Shown: positions 37,324 to 46,510, numbered from the stretch's first letter. The stretch is 52,167 bases of DNA from Lachnospiraceae bacterium (GCA_015057055.1 SVFE01000012.1:1-52167); one strand, 5' to 3'. Translations and numbers: made by a program. The notes: a model not told the origin generated them from the sequence alone.

Positions 37324-37350
37324 ATATTTTTCCTCCTTGAAATAATATTT

Positions 37351-37366
37351 GTGGCTTCCTTGCCAC
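37351..37366 (-). promoter_or_regulatory. Likely CsrA-binding hairpin in flagellin 2 leader
   Basis: On the minus strand GTGGC-AAGGAA-GCCAC presents AGGA in the loop of a 5-bp hairpin 28 bases before the start. A stable GGCAGG-AAAA-CCTGCC hairpin (37381-37396) lies upstream. CsrA sites of this GGA-in-loop kind repress flagellin translation in Bacillus. Confidence 0.68.
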
Positions 37367-37407
37367 CGTTATATGTTTCCGGCAGGTTTTCCTGCCTTGT
37401 ATTATAT

Positions 37408-37434
37408 ATATCGGAGAGTTTCTCCAATACTTAA
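37408..37434 (-). promoter_or_regulatory. Sigma-28-type promoter of flagellin 2
   Basis: On the minus strand TTAA (37431-37434), 16-bp spacer and CCGATAT (37408-37414), preceded by GGTA as in the flaG promoter. Confidence 0.82.
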
Positions 37435-37468
37435 TACCTTTTTTTAAAAAATTTCAAATTTTTTTAAA

Positions 37469-37942
37469 TTATTTTTTCCGGTCCATCAACTGAGGGTCAA
37501 TGTAGTTGATTTTACTCATGTTGCGATAATAGTTCGTCGCCACTCGGGTACTGACCCGGCCCTGCTTAATCTTATCTTTCTCCTGGCTGAACTTCATGGT
37601 AATCTGCGCTTTGTTCCGCTCTTCCATAGCCATAAGCGATGTACTCTTTTCCGTCACCGTCATAATCTGCTGTTGAAGTCCGCTGATTTGCTGACGGTAT
37701 TTTGACCGGTTCTCACTTAAACCTTCCCGAATACGTCCGTACAATGCGTCAAATCCTTCTTCCAACTTCTGTACTTCTGCTATCAAGGTTCCTTTTTCTT
37801 CTACCAAATGATCAAAAGCATCCCAATCCACCGCGCTCTCCGCAATCAATCGTTCCTGCTCTTTGGTCTTTTCGGAAAGTTCATCCAAAAGCTTACTCTT
37901 CTTTGTCAGGCTGTCTGACAACATCTGTAAATACTGTTCCAT
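37469..37942 (-). CDS. FliT/FlgN-like flagellar export chaperone
   Basis: A 157-residue coiled-coil protein. The start is ATG 37942 (MEQYLQMLSDSLTKKSKLLDE) after GGAGTG; an in-frame GTG three codons earlier lacks a ribosome site. The first 100 residues form long helices (LLDELSEKTKEQERLIAES, then LIAEVQKLEEGFDAL), as in FlgN/FliT chaperones that bind hook-filament junction or cap proteins before export. The basic C-terminus (STRVATNYYRNMSKINYIDPQL) is less typical. It is the last gene of flaG-fliD-fliS, where FliT-like genes usually sit. The name is by position and helix pattern, since FliT proteins are very divergent. An AT-rich hairpin follows its stop; no GC-rich terminator is seen before the flagellin 2 promoter. 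Confidence 0.72.
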   Translation of the reverse strand: MEQYLQMLSDSLTKKSKLLDELSEKTKEQERLIAESAVDWDAFDHLVEEKGTLIAEVQKLEEGFDALYGRIREGLSENRSKYRQQISGLQQQIMTVTEKSTSLMAMEERNKAQITMKFSQEKDKIKQGRVSTRVATNYYRNMSKINYIDPQLMDRKK

Positions 37943-37973
37943 AGCAACCACTCCGTCTTTCTCAATAATCGGA

Positions 37974-38345
37974 TTATCTAGCTTTACGCATAACCTCTTT
38001 CCAATTATCTCTCACCGAACGCAAATGCATCACAACTTCTTCCATAATCTCTTTGTCTTTTGACATATTTGCTTCTACCAAACGACGATTCAAATAGTTG
38101 TAGATATTGTCAAAATGCTGTGCCACTTCGTATTTATGGTCCAACGTAGCCTGAAATTCTTCAATAATTCTCTGGACCTTAACGATATTAACATGGGCTT
38201 TTTCAACATCATTTTGTTCGATTGCCATAATCGCAATGTTTCCGAATTTAATTGCACCTTCATACAGCATCAAGGTAAGTTCTGCCGGCGAAGCCGTCAA
38301 AATCTTGCTATTTGCATATTGTGCATAAGGATTGTGCATAGCCAT
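37974..38345 (-). CDS. fliS: Flagellin export chaperone FliS
   Basis: FliS, 123 residues, a cytosolic four-helix chaperone that holds flagellin C-termini until export. It begins MAMHNPYAQYANSKILTASPAELTLMLYEGAIKF, a strong FliS signature (here quoted in two parts: NPYAQYANSKILTASP and ELTLMLYEGAIKF). FDNIYNYLNRRLVEANMSKD and LRSVRDNWKEVMRKA complete the family pattern. GGAGG lies 8 bases upstream. It lies 48 bp after fliD and 31 bp before the FliT-like gene. In Bacillus FliS also competes with FliW for flagellin. Confidence 0.97.
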   Translation of the reverse strand: MAMHNPYAQYANSKILTASPAELTLMLYEGAIKFGNIAIMAIEQNDVEKAHVNIVKVQRIIEEFQATLDHKYEVAQHFDNIYNYLNRRLVEANMSKDKEIMEEVVMHLRSVRDNWKEVMRKAR

Positions 38346-38393
38346 CCAACTATCCTCCGTGATTGTTTTATCTTGTTATATGCTTTTGCTATC

Positions 38394-39911
38394 TTACATT
38401 CCAAGCATGGAAGAAACTGCGCTCTGGTTAGAGTTCATCTTGGACAGCGCAACTTCCATCTGGGAGAACTGCGCATAGTAGCGGTCTTCCATATCGGTCA
38501 GTTTCTGTTCCAACTCTGCAATCTTCTTTGTCCATTCATCATGTTCTGTATCCAATTGCTTGTCATTGTATACCTTATAAATACTGCTGAGCTTTGTACT
38601 TCCCATTTTGGAGTACAAATTCGTATAAAGGGACTGGGATAACTGCTGGAAGAATGAGGTTACGGCCTCCGGATCAGAAGCAATCATCGCTTTCAATTTG
38701 TTCGCTTTTGACGCGGTGTTGGAATCATCCTCATCACCGTCAATATGAAGCGCATATCGTTCATTCTCTTCCGCTTCAAAATATCCCATGGTGGATATTC
38801 CGAAGTCAGACAAATACATCTTCTTGCCGTTTACTTCAAATCCCTGGGTTGTTGTATTGGACATTACCGACAATACATCATACAAGGTATCATCATTCCG
38901 AAGAAGTGCACCCTTGATTTTTTCTTCCCAATCTTCAATCTGGGATTCTGTCATAGCTTCCTTCTGCTCATCCGTCAAAGGATCATATCCTTTTGCCGAA
39001 GCTGCATTGTAAAGTTTGGACATCTCATTAACCAGATTGTTGTACTCTTTCATCATATCCTTTACAACATCGTATACTGCATCGTAGTCACGACCTGTTG
39101 TAACGGAAATCTGTTCATCGGTATTTTCCGGTAAATAGTTAATTGTATAAGTAGAACCATTAATATTGAAGGAGTTTGTATTGGATGTAAATTCCGCTCC
39201 GTTCAAAATCAGTTTTGCATCTGCACCGTCAATCTTTACGGCATCGCCGCCCTGTGCCTTGGTCGCAAGTCCCAGTTTCTGAAGTGCATCCAAATCACCG
39301 CCCAGGGAAAAATCTTTCTCCGTACCGGTATTTTTTGCACTCAGGAACAATCTCTGGTTCTCTGTATCAAAGTTTGCGTTAACGCCGGCCTTCTTCAAAG
39401 CATTTACCAGTTCATCCATGGTATTTACCACGGTTGCTCCATCGGTAGCTTCTCCGCCAATCTGAATGGTCTGTTCCACACCACTCTTATCCATATAAGT
39501 AATCTTCTGTCCGGCAGCAATCCCCAGCGTCGCACTCAAATTATCTGTCCCCTTGGTAATTGCTACCTTGGAACCGGTCAAATAAGCAGCCTTTGCCGTT
39601 TCTTTAATCTGCGCTGTCTGCACACCCATAACCGCATTATCCCCTGCTACAACAGAAAGGGCATCGTTGGATGTGGTCACCTTTGTTTTGGAATAAGCGC
39701 TTGCAAGACGATTGGTGGACAGGGTCTTGGAATAAAAACTGTAAATCTTGGAGTTCATATCTTTCCAGGCATCCTGCGTCCATTCATTAATCTGCTTGCC
39801 GTTTTTCGCCTCCTGTACTCGCTTGCTGGCTGTTGATGTATAGGCAGAAATAATACTCTCTGTATCCAATCCGGAATTAATACCGGTTGCACGAATCAAT
39901 TCTGATGACAT
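38394..39911 (-). CDS. fliD: Flagellar filament cap protein FliD (HAP2)
   Basis: FliD, 505 residues, the filament cap that folds flagellin at the growing tip. The N-terminal D0/D1 is MSSELIRATGINSGLDTESI. The centre is the variable D2/D3, with TGTEKDFSLGGDLDALQKLG. The C-terminal domain has GRDYDAVYDVVKDMMKEYNN, then a coiled coil with MEDRYYAQFSQMEVALSKMN and NQSAVSSMLGM, the standard ending. It lies 12 bp after flaG and 48 bp before fliS. It differs strongly from the FliD-like protein at 21730. Confidence 0.97.
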   Translation of the reverse strand: MSSELIRATGINSGLDTESIISAYTSTASKRVQEAKNGKQINEWTQDAWKDMNSKIYSFYSKTLSTNRLASAYSKTKVTTSNDALSVVAGDNAVMGVQTAQIKETAKAAYLTGSKVAITKGTDNLSATLGIAAGQKITYMDKSGVEQTIQIGGEATDGATVVNTMDELVNALKKAGVNANFDTENQRLFLSAKNTGTEKDFSLGGDLDALQKLGLATKAQGGDAVKIDGADAKLILNGAEFTSNTNSFNINGSTYTINYLPENTDEQISVTTGRDYDAVYDVVKDMMKEYNNLVNEMSKLYNAASAKGYDPLTDEQKEAMTESQIEDWEEKIKGALLRNDDTLYDVLSVMSNTTTQGFEVNGKKMYLSDFGISTMGYFEAEENERYALHIDGDEDDSNTASKANKLKAMIASDPEAVTSFFQQLSQSLYTNLYSKMGSTKLSSIYKVYNDKQLDTEHDEWTKKIAELEQKLTDMEDRYYAQFSQMEVALSKMNSNQSAVSSMLGM

Positions 39912-39923
39912 ACTCTCTACCTC

Positions 39924-40352
39924 CTATCTCTTTTCGTCAACAAACATACCTGCCATTTCCCATACTTTGGCAATCATATCCAAAGTCTTTTCAGCCGGTA
40001 ATTCTTTAATAACTTCTTTTGTCTTCTTATCTACAATGCGAATGGTAATTCGATTGGTTTCCTCGTGAATTCCGAATTCGGACTGCACGTTGGACTGGGT
40101 ATTTGCGGATTTTTTATTAATCTCTTTGATTGCGCGGCGCATTGCCTCACTGTCAAAACTACCGGAAGACTCATTACCGCCTTCGTCACCGGACGGATTC
40201 TCACTTACCTTCGCTACTGCCAATGTCTGCGGATCTGCCTGCACTACATTAGGCTGTGTCTGAGGACCTTCCGTGGTCTCTACTGTTCGAACGGGCTGCG
40301 CATTCTGCTGCGCACCATACGTCATAATACTTCCAATTGGTTCCATTGCCAT
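39924..40352 (-). CDS. flaG: Flagellar protein FlaG
   Basis: FlaG family, 142 residues, larger than the common 110-120. It starts MAMEPIGSIMTYGAQQNAQP after GGAGGTG. The first 80 residues are low-complexity (Gln, Ser, Gly, Glu). The conserved C-terminal domain is FGIHEETNRITIRIVDKKTK followed by EVIKELPAEKTLDMIAKVWE. FlaG is thought to influence filament length. It is the first gene of the flaG-fliD-fliS-FliT-like unit and follows a sigma-28-type promoter (40446-40472). Confidence 0.94.
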   Translation of the reverse strand: MAMEPIGSIMTYGAQQNAQPVRTVETTEGPQTQPNVVQADPQTLAVAKVSENPSGDEGGNESSGSFDSEAMRRAIKEINKKSANTQSNVQSEFGIHEETNRITIRIVDKKTKEVIKELPAEKTLDMIAKVWEMAGMFVDEKR

Positions 40353-40445
40353 TGGTAATCACCTCCATGTGAATTTTCGTGAATTTCTCATTTACTCCTC
40401 TGCTACATAAGGGAGGGCATAAAAACAGCCACTCCATTTTAATCT

Positions 40446-40472
40446 ATATCGACTAAAATTTAACAAAGTTAA
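40446..40472 (-). promoter_or_regulatory. Sigma-28-type promoter of flaG-fliD-fliS
   Basis: On the minus strand GGTATTAA (TTAA at 40469-40472), 16-bp spacer and TCGATAT (40446-40452), about 94 bp before flaG. No terminator is visible between csrA and this promoter. Confidence 0.75.
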
Positions 40473-40498
40473 TACCTTTTTATAAAAATTTAATATTT

Positions 40499-40717
40499 TT
40501 ACTGAAACAACTGTTTCAAAAGTTCCGGTGAAGGTTCCGTCATCGCTTCTTTGTTGGCTTCCTGAATCTGGGTATATACTTCCTTACGGTATACCGGCAC
40601 TTCCTTGGGTGCTGCAATTCCGATTTTAACCTGTTCGCCCTTTACTTCCAAAATAGTAATTTCAATATCATTGTTAATAACAATAGCTTCGCCTTTTTTT
40701 CTTGATAATGCCAGCAT
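40499..40717 (-). CDS. csrA: Translational regulator CsrA
   Basis: CsrA, 72 residues, a dimeric RNA-binding protein that blocks ribosome sites at GGA motifs. The start is ATG 40717 ([20 protein letters not shown]); an in-frame GTG at 40726 overlaps fliW and is not needed. The core [19 protein letters not shown] is intact. It starts one base after the fliW stop, so both are co-translated, the standard fliW-csrA pair of Gram-positive flagellates. Its likely targets in this window are the two flagellin leaders with GGA hairpins. Confidence 0.98.
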   Translation of the reverse strand: MLALSRKKGEAIVINNDIEITILEVKGEQVKIGIAAPKEVPVYRKEVYTQIQEANKEAMTEPSPELLKQLFQ

Positions 40718-40718
40718 A

Positions 40719-41180
40719 TTATTCACCCGCCTTCCCTTCGTTTTTCTTGCCGTTCAAAATGTCGTAAATATAATATTTTACCGGGAAGTCCTGGTCAATA
40801 ATTACCTGACATGCTTTCCTTGCTTCTACATTGATAATCATGGGTGCCTTCAAATTCACACTCATTTTGGTCAAATCCGAAGGTACGGTAATGGTTACCA
40901 GCACCAGTACATCATCCAAGCCGTCGATTGTTTTAAGCAAATCATCATCCACCTGGGGATTATAGTCGGCTTTTACCGCCAAAGGATCGATTACCGGCAT
41001 TGCAAAATTCGGTTCCTGCACAGACTGCATCCAACGGATTCCTCCCTGGTTACCGCTCTCGGAATCATGCATAAGTGCAAAATCCTTTAACTCCGGAAAT
41101 CCTACGATTCCAAGCGGAAAATGAATCAGTTTATCGTCGCTGATTGTAACTTCCCCAAAAATTCTAGTATTAATGACCAT
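40719..41180 (-). CDS. fliW: Flagellar assembly factor FliW
   Basis: FliW, 153 residues, antagonist of CsrA and binding partner of flagellin. It begins [20 protein letters not shown] followed by [17 protein letters not shown], the family hallmark, and includes [16 protein letters not shown] and [19 protein letters not shown]. Known mechanism in Bacillus: free flagellin sequesters FliW; when flagellin is exported FliW binds CsrA and flagellin translation resumes. AGGAGGA precedes the ATG. It follows flgL by 55 bp and overlaps the csrA ribosome site. Confidence 0.98.
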   Translation of the reverse strand: MVINTRIFGEVTISDDKLIHFPLGIVGFPELKDFALMHDSESGNQGGIRWMQSVQEPNFAMPVIDPLAVKADYNPQVDDDLLKTIDGLDDVLVLVTITVPSDLTKMSVNLKAPMIINVEARKACQVIIDQDFPVKYYIYDILNGKKNEGKAGE

Positions 41181-41235
41181 ATTTTTTTCCTCCTATGTCC
41201 CACAAGATATTTCTATTATAACAAAATTTTGTGAA

Positions 41236-42738
41236 TTATAAATAGTTTAACAAGGTTTTCTGAATCATTTCACTGGTTGCCATCAGAGCCGCTTCGTACG
41301 AAACCTGCGCACTGGATAAAAGCACCGCAACTTCCGTTTCATCCGCATCTTCGTTCTCCGATTGAAGGGTTCGGAATGTGGTCTTTTGGTCCGTCAGACG
41401 GTTCTCAATCAAATCCAGCTTCGCACCGCGGTTACCGACTACCGTTAACGCTTCATCCGTATCATCCAGATAAGACTGCATCTTGGTAATGTAATGACTG
41501 AATTTTTCCTGCAACTGGGATTTCATCAAAGTAACTGCCTTATCCGCTGCAGCCAAATCTTTATTAATCAGAGCAATCTCATCTTCCGAATAACTGTCGG
41601 TATCCTTTGCCATTCCTTCCAATTTTACCAAAACTTCTTCTGCCGCCGTAAGCTCATTGGCATACTGAATCAGTTCATCCACATCCCGGCCGATGTCATG
41701 CTGGAAAATCTCTTCCGCATAGGTATTTACCTGGATTTCCTGATTGAATCCTACCTGATAGGCAATTTTCTGGGAAATACTGTTGTCCGTCAAATAATCC
41801 GGATTGTACTCTATCGTATTGCCCTCTTCATCCTGGGAAGTACAGTAAAAATAATGCTGCGGACGCAAATCCGTAGAAAGCCAGTCGGTCTTATCATAGG
41901 AAACCTGAATGTCACCCTCGTGGTTCTTTATTGCCTCGTACATATTCGCACCAAACAAAACTTCTCCGGTGGAAGGGATGAATACCACTGCATCCGGATT
42001 GGTCGCCGCTTCATTAAATGCCGCATCCGTATCTTCCATGGTAGTCACTGCATAATCAGTACCGCCGATAGATAAACTTTGCAATGTCTGTCCGGCATCC
42101 AAATTGTTGTAAGAAAGACGCACCCGATAATAATCCATGGATGCAATATCCTGTTCCACAATCGCTGCATCTCCGCCCTGGGCATAGTTTGCTTCATCAA
42201 TTTCCGTAAGATTTGCGGTATCAATATAGGTTTCTTTTGTAATATCATTTTCATTAAACAATTCGGTTACGGTAAATTTCTGCGTAGTATCTTCACCAAA
42301 ACTAAGAGAAGTATCGGTACGATATCCCGTAAAAATGTATCTGCCGGCATAATCCGCATCGCCGGTGGCGTATACTTCATTACGAAGTTCTTTCAAACTG
42401 TCAATAATGATCTTTCTGTCTTCCGTTGTCAAGGTATCGGAAGAACCTTTTTCACATTGTTTAATCATATCCTTAACCACTGCAACGGTGGTTTTTACCG
42501 CACTTTCCGTAAGTTCCAACCAGCTTCTGGCATCGGACACATTCTTATCCACATATTGACTGACCTGACTTACGTCACTTCTGAGACGAAGTGCTCGGAT
42601 GGCAACCACCGGATCTTCGGAAGGTCTTGCTACCTTCTTACCGGTTGCCAACTGGGTATTGAGCGTGTCCTGAAGTGTTTTATTTCTATTTATGTTGGTA
42701 AGCGCATTGTTCTGCATTACTTTATTGGTAATTCGCAT
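41236..42738 (-). CDS. flgL: Flagellar hook-filament junction protein FlgL (HAP3)
   Basis: FlgL, 500 residues, joins hook and filament. The start is ATG 42738 (MRITNKVMQNNALTNINRNK), 6 bases after AGGAGG. The flagellin-like N-terminal D0/D1 has TLNTQLATGKKVARPSEDPV and YAGRYIFTGYRTDTS, the typical FlgL signature. The C-terminal D1/D0 has ENRLTDQKTTFRTLQSENED and YEAALMATSEMIQKTLLNYL. It is longer than many FlgL (about 300-400) owing to a middle insertion (about residues 150-350). It lies after the second flgK, separated by a 111-bp gap with a large hairpin. Confidence 0.97.
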   Translation of the reverse strand: MRITNKVMQNNALTNINRNKTLQDTLNTQLATGKKVARPSEDPVVAIRALRLRSDVSQVSQYVDKNVSDARSWLELTESAVKTTVAVVKDMIKQCEKGSSDTLTTEDRKIIIDSLKELRNEVYATGDADYAGRYIFTGYRTDTSLSFGEDTTQKFTVTELFNENDITKETYIDTANLTEIDEANYAQGGDAAIVEQDIASMDYYRVRLSYNNLDAGQTLQSLSIGGTDYAVTTMEDTDAAFNEAATNPDAVVFIPSTGEVLFGANMYEAIKNHEGDIQVSYDKTDWLSTDLRPQHYFYCTSQDEEGNTIEYNPDYLTDNSISQKIAYQVGFNQEIQVNTYAEEIFQHDIGRDVDELIQYANELTAAEEVLVKLEGMAKDTDSYSEDEIALINKDLAAADKAVTLMKSQLQEKFSHYITKMQSYLDDTDEALTVVGNRGAKLDLIENRLTDQKTTFRTLQSENEDADETEVAVLLSSAQVSYEAALMATSEMIQKTLLNYL

Positions 42739-42786
42739 ATGTAACCTCCTTCGCAAACACTGCTGCTGAAAATAACTCTATAACGT

Positions 42787-42826
42787 ATATCGGCTGCGGC
42801 AGTCCTTTTCATAACCGCCACAGCCG
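42787..42826 (-). other. Stable intergenic hairpin before flgL, overlapping a sigma-28 -10-like box
   Basis: A 13-bp stem, CGGCTGCGGCAGT (42791-42803) with ACCGCCACAGCCG (42814-42826), has a 10-nt loop and two G-U pairs on the minus strand. No T-run follows, so it is not a terminator. The minus strand of 42787-42794 reads GCCGATAT, a sigma-28 -10 box, but a good TAAA at the right distance is lacking (TTAT only). It may stabilise or process the flgK-flgL message. Confidence 0.6.
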
Positions 42827-42849
42827 AATTATTTTGCTCATTTTATGTT

Positions 42850-44769
42850 TTATACACCGGTCTGTAAAATCAGACGGTCATATACTTCCGACAATACCTG
42901 AATCATCTTGGAAGCCATATTGTACTGCTGCTGGAACTTGGTAAGATTCACCGCTTCCTCATCATTATCCACGCCACTGATATTAAGACGCTGATTGGAG
43001 ATGGAAGATTTCAACACACGGTAACTCTCGGTGAAATTATTGGCTCTTTCTCCGTTCATCGCCACATCCGAAAGCATACAAACCAAATACTGATCAGCTG
43101 CGCAGCCGCGGAAGGTCATTTTTTCTTTGTTGGTCTTTAAGTCAATCAGTTCCAACACAATGTCATTGTCGTCCACACCGGAATACTGGTCCGAACGGGT
43201 TGCCAGCTTATTAGGATCCAGATTAATCTCGTGGGCAATCTTCAAATTACCTGCATTGAGACGGTAATAACTGTCGTCTGCCACATCCACGGTAATCACA
43301 TTGCCCGCCGTGCCGGTGGGTTTATAGGACACTCCGAAATCATACTCTTTGCCGGATACCGGGTCAGTTCCCACAAAAAGATTTTGTCCCTGACTTCCGT
43401 CATTCAAAACGCCGCCCTGCAAAATGGTATTAAACTCTCTGGCAAAGGTACGAACCCATTCATTCATCTGATTAAGATAATACGGAATTCCCTGGTACTT
43501 AATCTCCGCGCCAATGGTTGCTTCCTGTAACTTGGTAGCCGCGGTCTGATTAATCGTATTGGTTCCGTTCTCCTCTTTGTCCAGTTGAAACGTATAGGTA
43601 CATTCGCCGGTATCTTCGTTCATCTCAAAGGACCAGCTCTCATAATAAAACTGGTTGTTTCCCACATTGATAATACCGCCGTCTGCCGGAAGATTACTCT
43701 TATTTAAATCCAAAAGATATTCCGAATCCACGGATACGGTAAAGGACTGCGCCTCCACATCCACACTCGTTACGGTTCCGTTAAAATATTCTCCGTTATT
43801 TCCGTCACGCATCTGTACCAGACCACTGAGCTTACCACCCACAGAAGCGGAATACATATTCAGCATATCACCCTTATTCCGATAATCCGCTACGGTCCAG
43901 GTATCGTCCATTTTAAAATATACATCATACATTCCCGTAACATCAGAAAGATTCGTGCTTTCATCCGTATCTCTGGGAATACAGGTCATCGTCTTAAAAT
44001 CACTTCCGTCCACCAGGGTCTGTCCGCAGATTTCCACACGGTATCTGGTTCCGCCGGTTTTTCTGGAAGGGTCATTGGTATCAATGATATCCGTCTCGGA
44101 AACATTGACATCTACGATTTCCGACAACTCATCAATCATCAGATCTCTCTGGTCACGAAGTTCATTGGCAATCACTCCGGAATTCATTTCAATAACATTA
44201 ATCTGCTTATTCAGCGAAGCAATTTCCTGGGAAAGAGAATTAATCCGGTCCACATTAATCTTAATCTCCTGATTAATGTCCTCCTGAAGTTTTTGCAGAT
44301 TAGTGTACATATCATTAAAATATGCGCACAGATTTCCCGCATAACCGATAGCCTGCTGCTTCACCGTAGCATCATCCGCATTTTTGGCAAGTTCCTGCAT
44401 CATGGAATAAAAATCTTCAAAAATGGTGGTAAATCCCTCGATGGTGTCATCATCCGAATAGTACTCTTCGATGCAGGCCATGTAATAATCCTTCACCTCG
44501 TACTCGCCGAGTTTTTGGTTGTTGTCCCAATATTTTTCATCATAGAACTGGTCGCGAATTCGCTCAATGGCCAATGTCTCTACGCCGGCTCCCACGCAAC
44601 CGTAAGTGGTAAACGCGCGAATGGAATCCGCTGCCTGGGTTGTCACCTTCTGGCGGCTGTATCCTTCCGTTTCCACATTGGCAATATTGTTTGCCGTGGT
44701 GTTCAGCGCTGCATTGGCAGCCTGTAATCCGGTATATGATGTATTTAACCCTAAAAATGTAGAAGACAT
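42850..44769 (-). CDS. flgK: Flagellar hook-associated protein FlgK (HAP1), second copy
   Basis: A 639-residue FlgK. N-terminal MSSTFLGLNTSYTGLQAANA and NTTANNIANVETEGYSRQKV give the HAP1/rod-hook signature. The middle has a coiled coil (NVDRINSLSQEIASLNKQIN, ELRDQRDLMIDELSEIV) and a variable D2 region that is long here. The C-terminus KFQQQYNMASKMIQVLSEVY is the normal FlgK end. It lies 62 bp after the first FlgK (44832-46487). Two consecutive FlgK genes are a feature I associate with Lachnospiraceae; the two have diverged and may form successive junction zones. Confidence 0.95.
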   Translation of the reverse strand: MSSTFLGLNTSYTGLQAANAALNTTANNIANVETEGYSRQKVTTQAADSIRAFTTYGCVGAGVETLAIERIRDQFYDEKYWDNNQKLGEYEVKDYYMACIEEYYSDDDTIEGFTTIFEDFYSMMQELAKNADDATVKQQAIGYAGNLCAYFNDMYTNLQKLQEDINQEIKINVDRINSLSQEIASLNKQINVIEMNSGVIANELRDQRDLMIDELSEIVDVNVSETDIIDTNDPSRKTGGTRYRVEICGQTLVDGSDFKTMTCIPRDTDESTNLSDVTGMYDVYFKMDDTWTVADYRNKGDMLNMYSASVGGKLSGLVQMRDGNNGEYFNGTVTSVDVEAQSFTVSVDSEYLLDLNKSNLPADGGIINVGNNQFYYESWSFEMNEDTGECTYTFQLDKEENGTNTINQTAATKLQEATIGAEIKYQGIPYYLNQMNEWVRTFAREFNTILQGGVLNDGSQGQNLFVGTDPVSGKEYDFGVSYKPTGTAGNVITVDVADDSYYRLNAGNLKIAHEINLDPNKLATRSDQYSGVDDNDIVLELIDLKTNKEKMTFRGCAADQYLVCMLSDVAMNGERANNFTESYRVLKSSISNQRLNISGVDNDEEAVNLTKFQQQYNMASKMIQVLSEVYDRLILQTGV

Positions 44770-44831
44770 TGTATCACCCCTCTGTCATTTATGTACCAAA
44801 TATTTAATACCCAAAATTCAATTCCTGATAT

Positions 44832-46487
44832 TTAGGTTCCCAAGGTATTGATAATATGCTCAATGCACTCGTCAATAACATTGATAAAACGGCTGCTTGC
44901 ATTGTATGCATTCTGGAATTTAATCATATTGGACAATTCCTCATCCGTCGATACGCCGATGGCTCCCTGTCTGGAAGCTTCCACGGATTCTACCGTCATC
45001 TGCTGGTTTTCCGACAACGTCTTGTATACGTTACCGGAGTTGGCCACCTGTCCTACCAGATTGGAATAATATTCCGAGATGGAAATGGAATTCGTCAGTT
45101 CCGGGTTCAAAACATATTCCTTTTCGGAAAAAGCTTTTTCCAAGGCTTTTGCCGTCTGGTAATCCACTGAACCGTCCGGCCGAATCATTCCCAAATGGGA
45201 CGGGTACTGAAGCAACTCCTGATTCACCGTCAGATTGGAACTGGTGAACCAAGTTGCCGAATTGTTCGGATCCTCCGTTATATGCGTCCATGTGCCGGTT
45301 GCTTCGTCCAACTCGTATTCTTCACAGGAAATTCTTTCAAAAATCTGCAAAGGATTACCGTTAGCGTCACAAAGATATCCGGTGGCCGGATCCGCATTAT
45401 CATAAAGCACTTCATTTACCGCAGTAACCACGCTGTGTACCAGTCCGTCAAATTCCGCCATGACATTCATCAGCACGGAATCCTTGACCTTATCATAGGT
45501 TTCCTCCGTTGCCAAATCCGTGTAATCCGCTCTGTGATCTCCGCGGGCAAGCACCAAACCTTTCAGACCGCCCACATCGGTATCCAACTTCGCAGAAATT
45601 TCCAAATCCATGTTAAACGCCATCGCCGTTTCCGGACGGAATACCTTATTGCCTTCTTCATCATAATCAAATTTTGCACTGTCCGGCCAGAAGCAATCGT
45701 AAAAACCGGTTTCTTTATTGGGTTGGCATCCCATGTCATTGACACGGTCCATCATGACAAAATCATGACCTTCAATCTTAACCAGCACATTACCGAAGAA
45801 GTCTTCGTTATAAGAAATATTGCAAAGACCGCCCAACTGGTCCAAAAGAAGATTTCGCTGGTCCTTTAAGTCATTGGCATTTTCCACGCCGCCGGCTTCA
45901 ATTCCCCGGATTTGCATATTCAACTGGTAAATCTTGTGACCAATATCATTCACCTGGTCCACACTGGTCTTAATCTTGTTATTTAATTTATCCTGGTAAT
46001 CCGCAAGACCGTTGTATACGCTCTTGGCCGCTTCCGCAAACGTCTGGGAATACTGGACAAGCATGGACTGACACACCTCACTGCTGGGGTCCTTTACCAG
46101 TTCTTCAATTGCCGTCCAAAGTTCTGACATGGATTCATTAAAATTAGCCCCATCCATCTCGCCGAGGATTTCTTCAATCTCTTCAATACAGCCGTATGAA
46201 ACATCGTAAAACTGCTGACGACCAAACTCCTCCCGGTAAGAGGCATCGATAAAACGATCTCTCACCTGTCTGACTTCTTCTATATAAACGCCAAGGCCTG
46301 TCTGCTTATAAGACACGCTTTTGACATCTACGGAGAGTGTATTATAATCTCTGGTCGCCTGTGAAACCTGCTGCCGTACATACCCTTCCGTATCCGTATT
46401 GGTTACGTTGTGTGCCACTACGTTCAGGGCTTCCTGACTGGTCTGCAACCCTGAGGTTCCCACATACAAATCGCCAAATAAAGACAT
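44832..46487 (-). CDS. flgK: Flagellar hook-associated protein FlgK (HAP1), first copy
   Basis: A 551-residue FlgK homologue. It starts MSLFGDLYVGTSGLQTSQEA and LNVVAHNVTNTDTEGYVRQQ. It has the VRDRFIDASYREEFGRQQFY helix, the NDLKDQRNLLLDQLGGLCN segment and a C-terminal end MIKFQNAYNASSRFINVIDE. It is shorter than the second copy, with low overall identity outside the D0/D1 ends. It lies 23 bp after flgN and 62 bp before the second copy. Both are full length with intact termini, so neither looks like a pseudogene. Confidence 0.95.
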   Translation of the reverse strand: MSLFGDLYVGTSGLQTSQEALNVVAHNVTNTDTEGYVRQQVSQATRDYNTLSVDVKSVSYKQTGLGVYIEEVRQVRDRFIDASYREEFGRQQFYDVSYGCIEEIEEILGEMDGANFNESMSELWTAIEELVKDPSSEVCQSMLVQYSQTFAEAAKSVYNGLADYQDKLNNKIKTSVDQVNDIGHKIYQLNMQIRGIEAGGVENANDLKDQRNLLLDQLGGLCNISYNEDFFGNVLVKIEGHDFVMMDRVNDMGCQPNKETGFYDCFWPDSAKFDYDEEGNKVFRPETAMAFNMDLEISAKLDTDVGGLKGLVLARGDHRADYTDLATEETYDKVKDSVLMNVMAEFDGLVHSVVTAVNEVLYDNADPATGYLCDANGNPLQIFERISCEEYELDEATGTWTHITEDPNNSATWFTSSNLTVNQELLQYPSHLGMIRPDGSVDYQTAKALEKAFSEKEYVLNPELTNSISISEYYSNLVGQVANSGNVYKTLSENQQMTVESVEASRQGAIGVSTDEELSNMIKFQNAYNASSRFINVIDECIEHIINTLGT

Positions 46488-46510
46488 ACCTTCGTTTCCT
46501 TTCTGAATAA

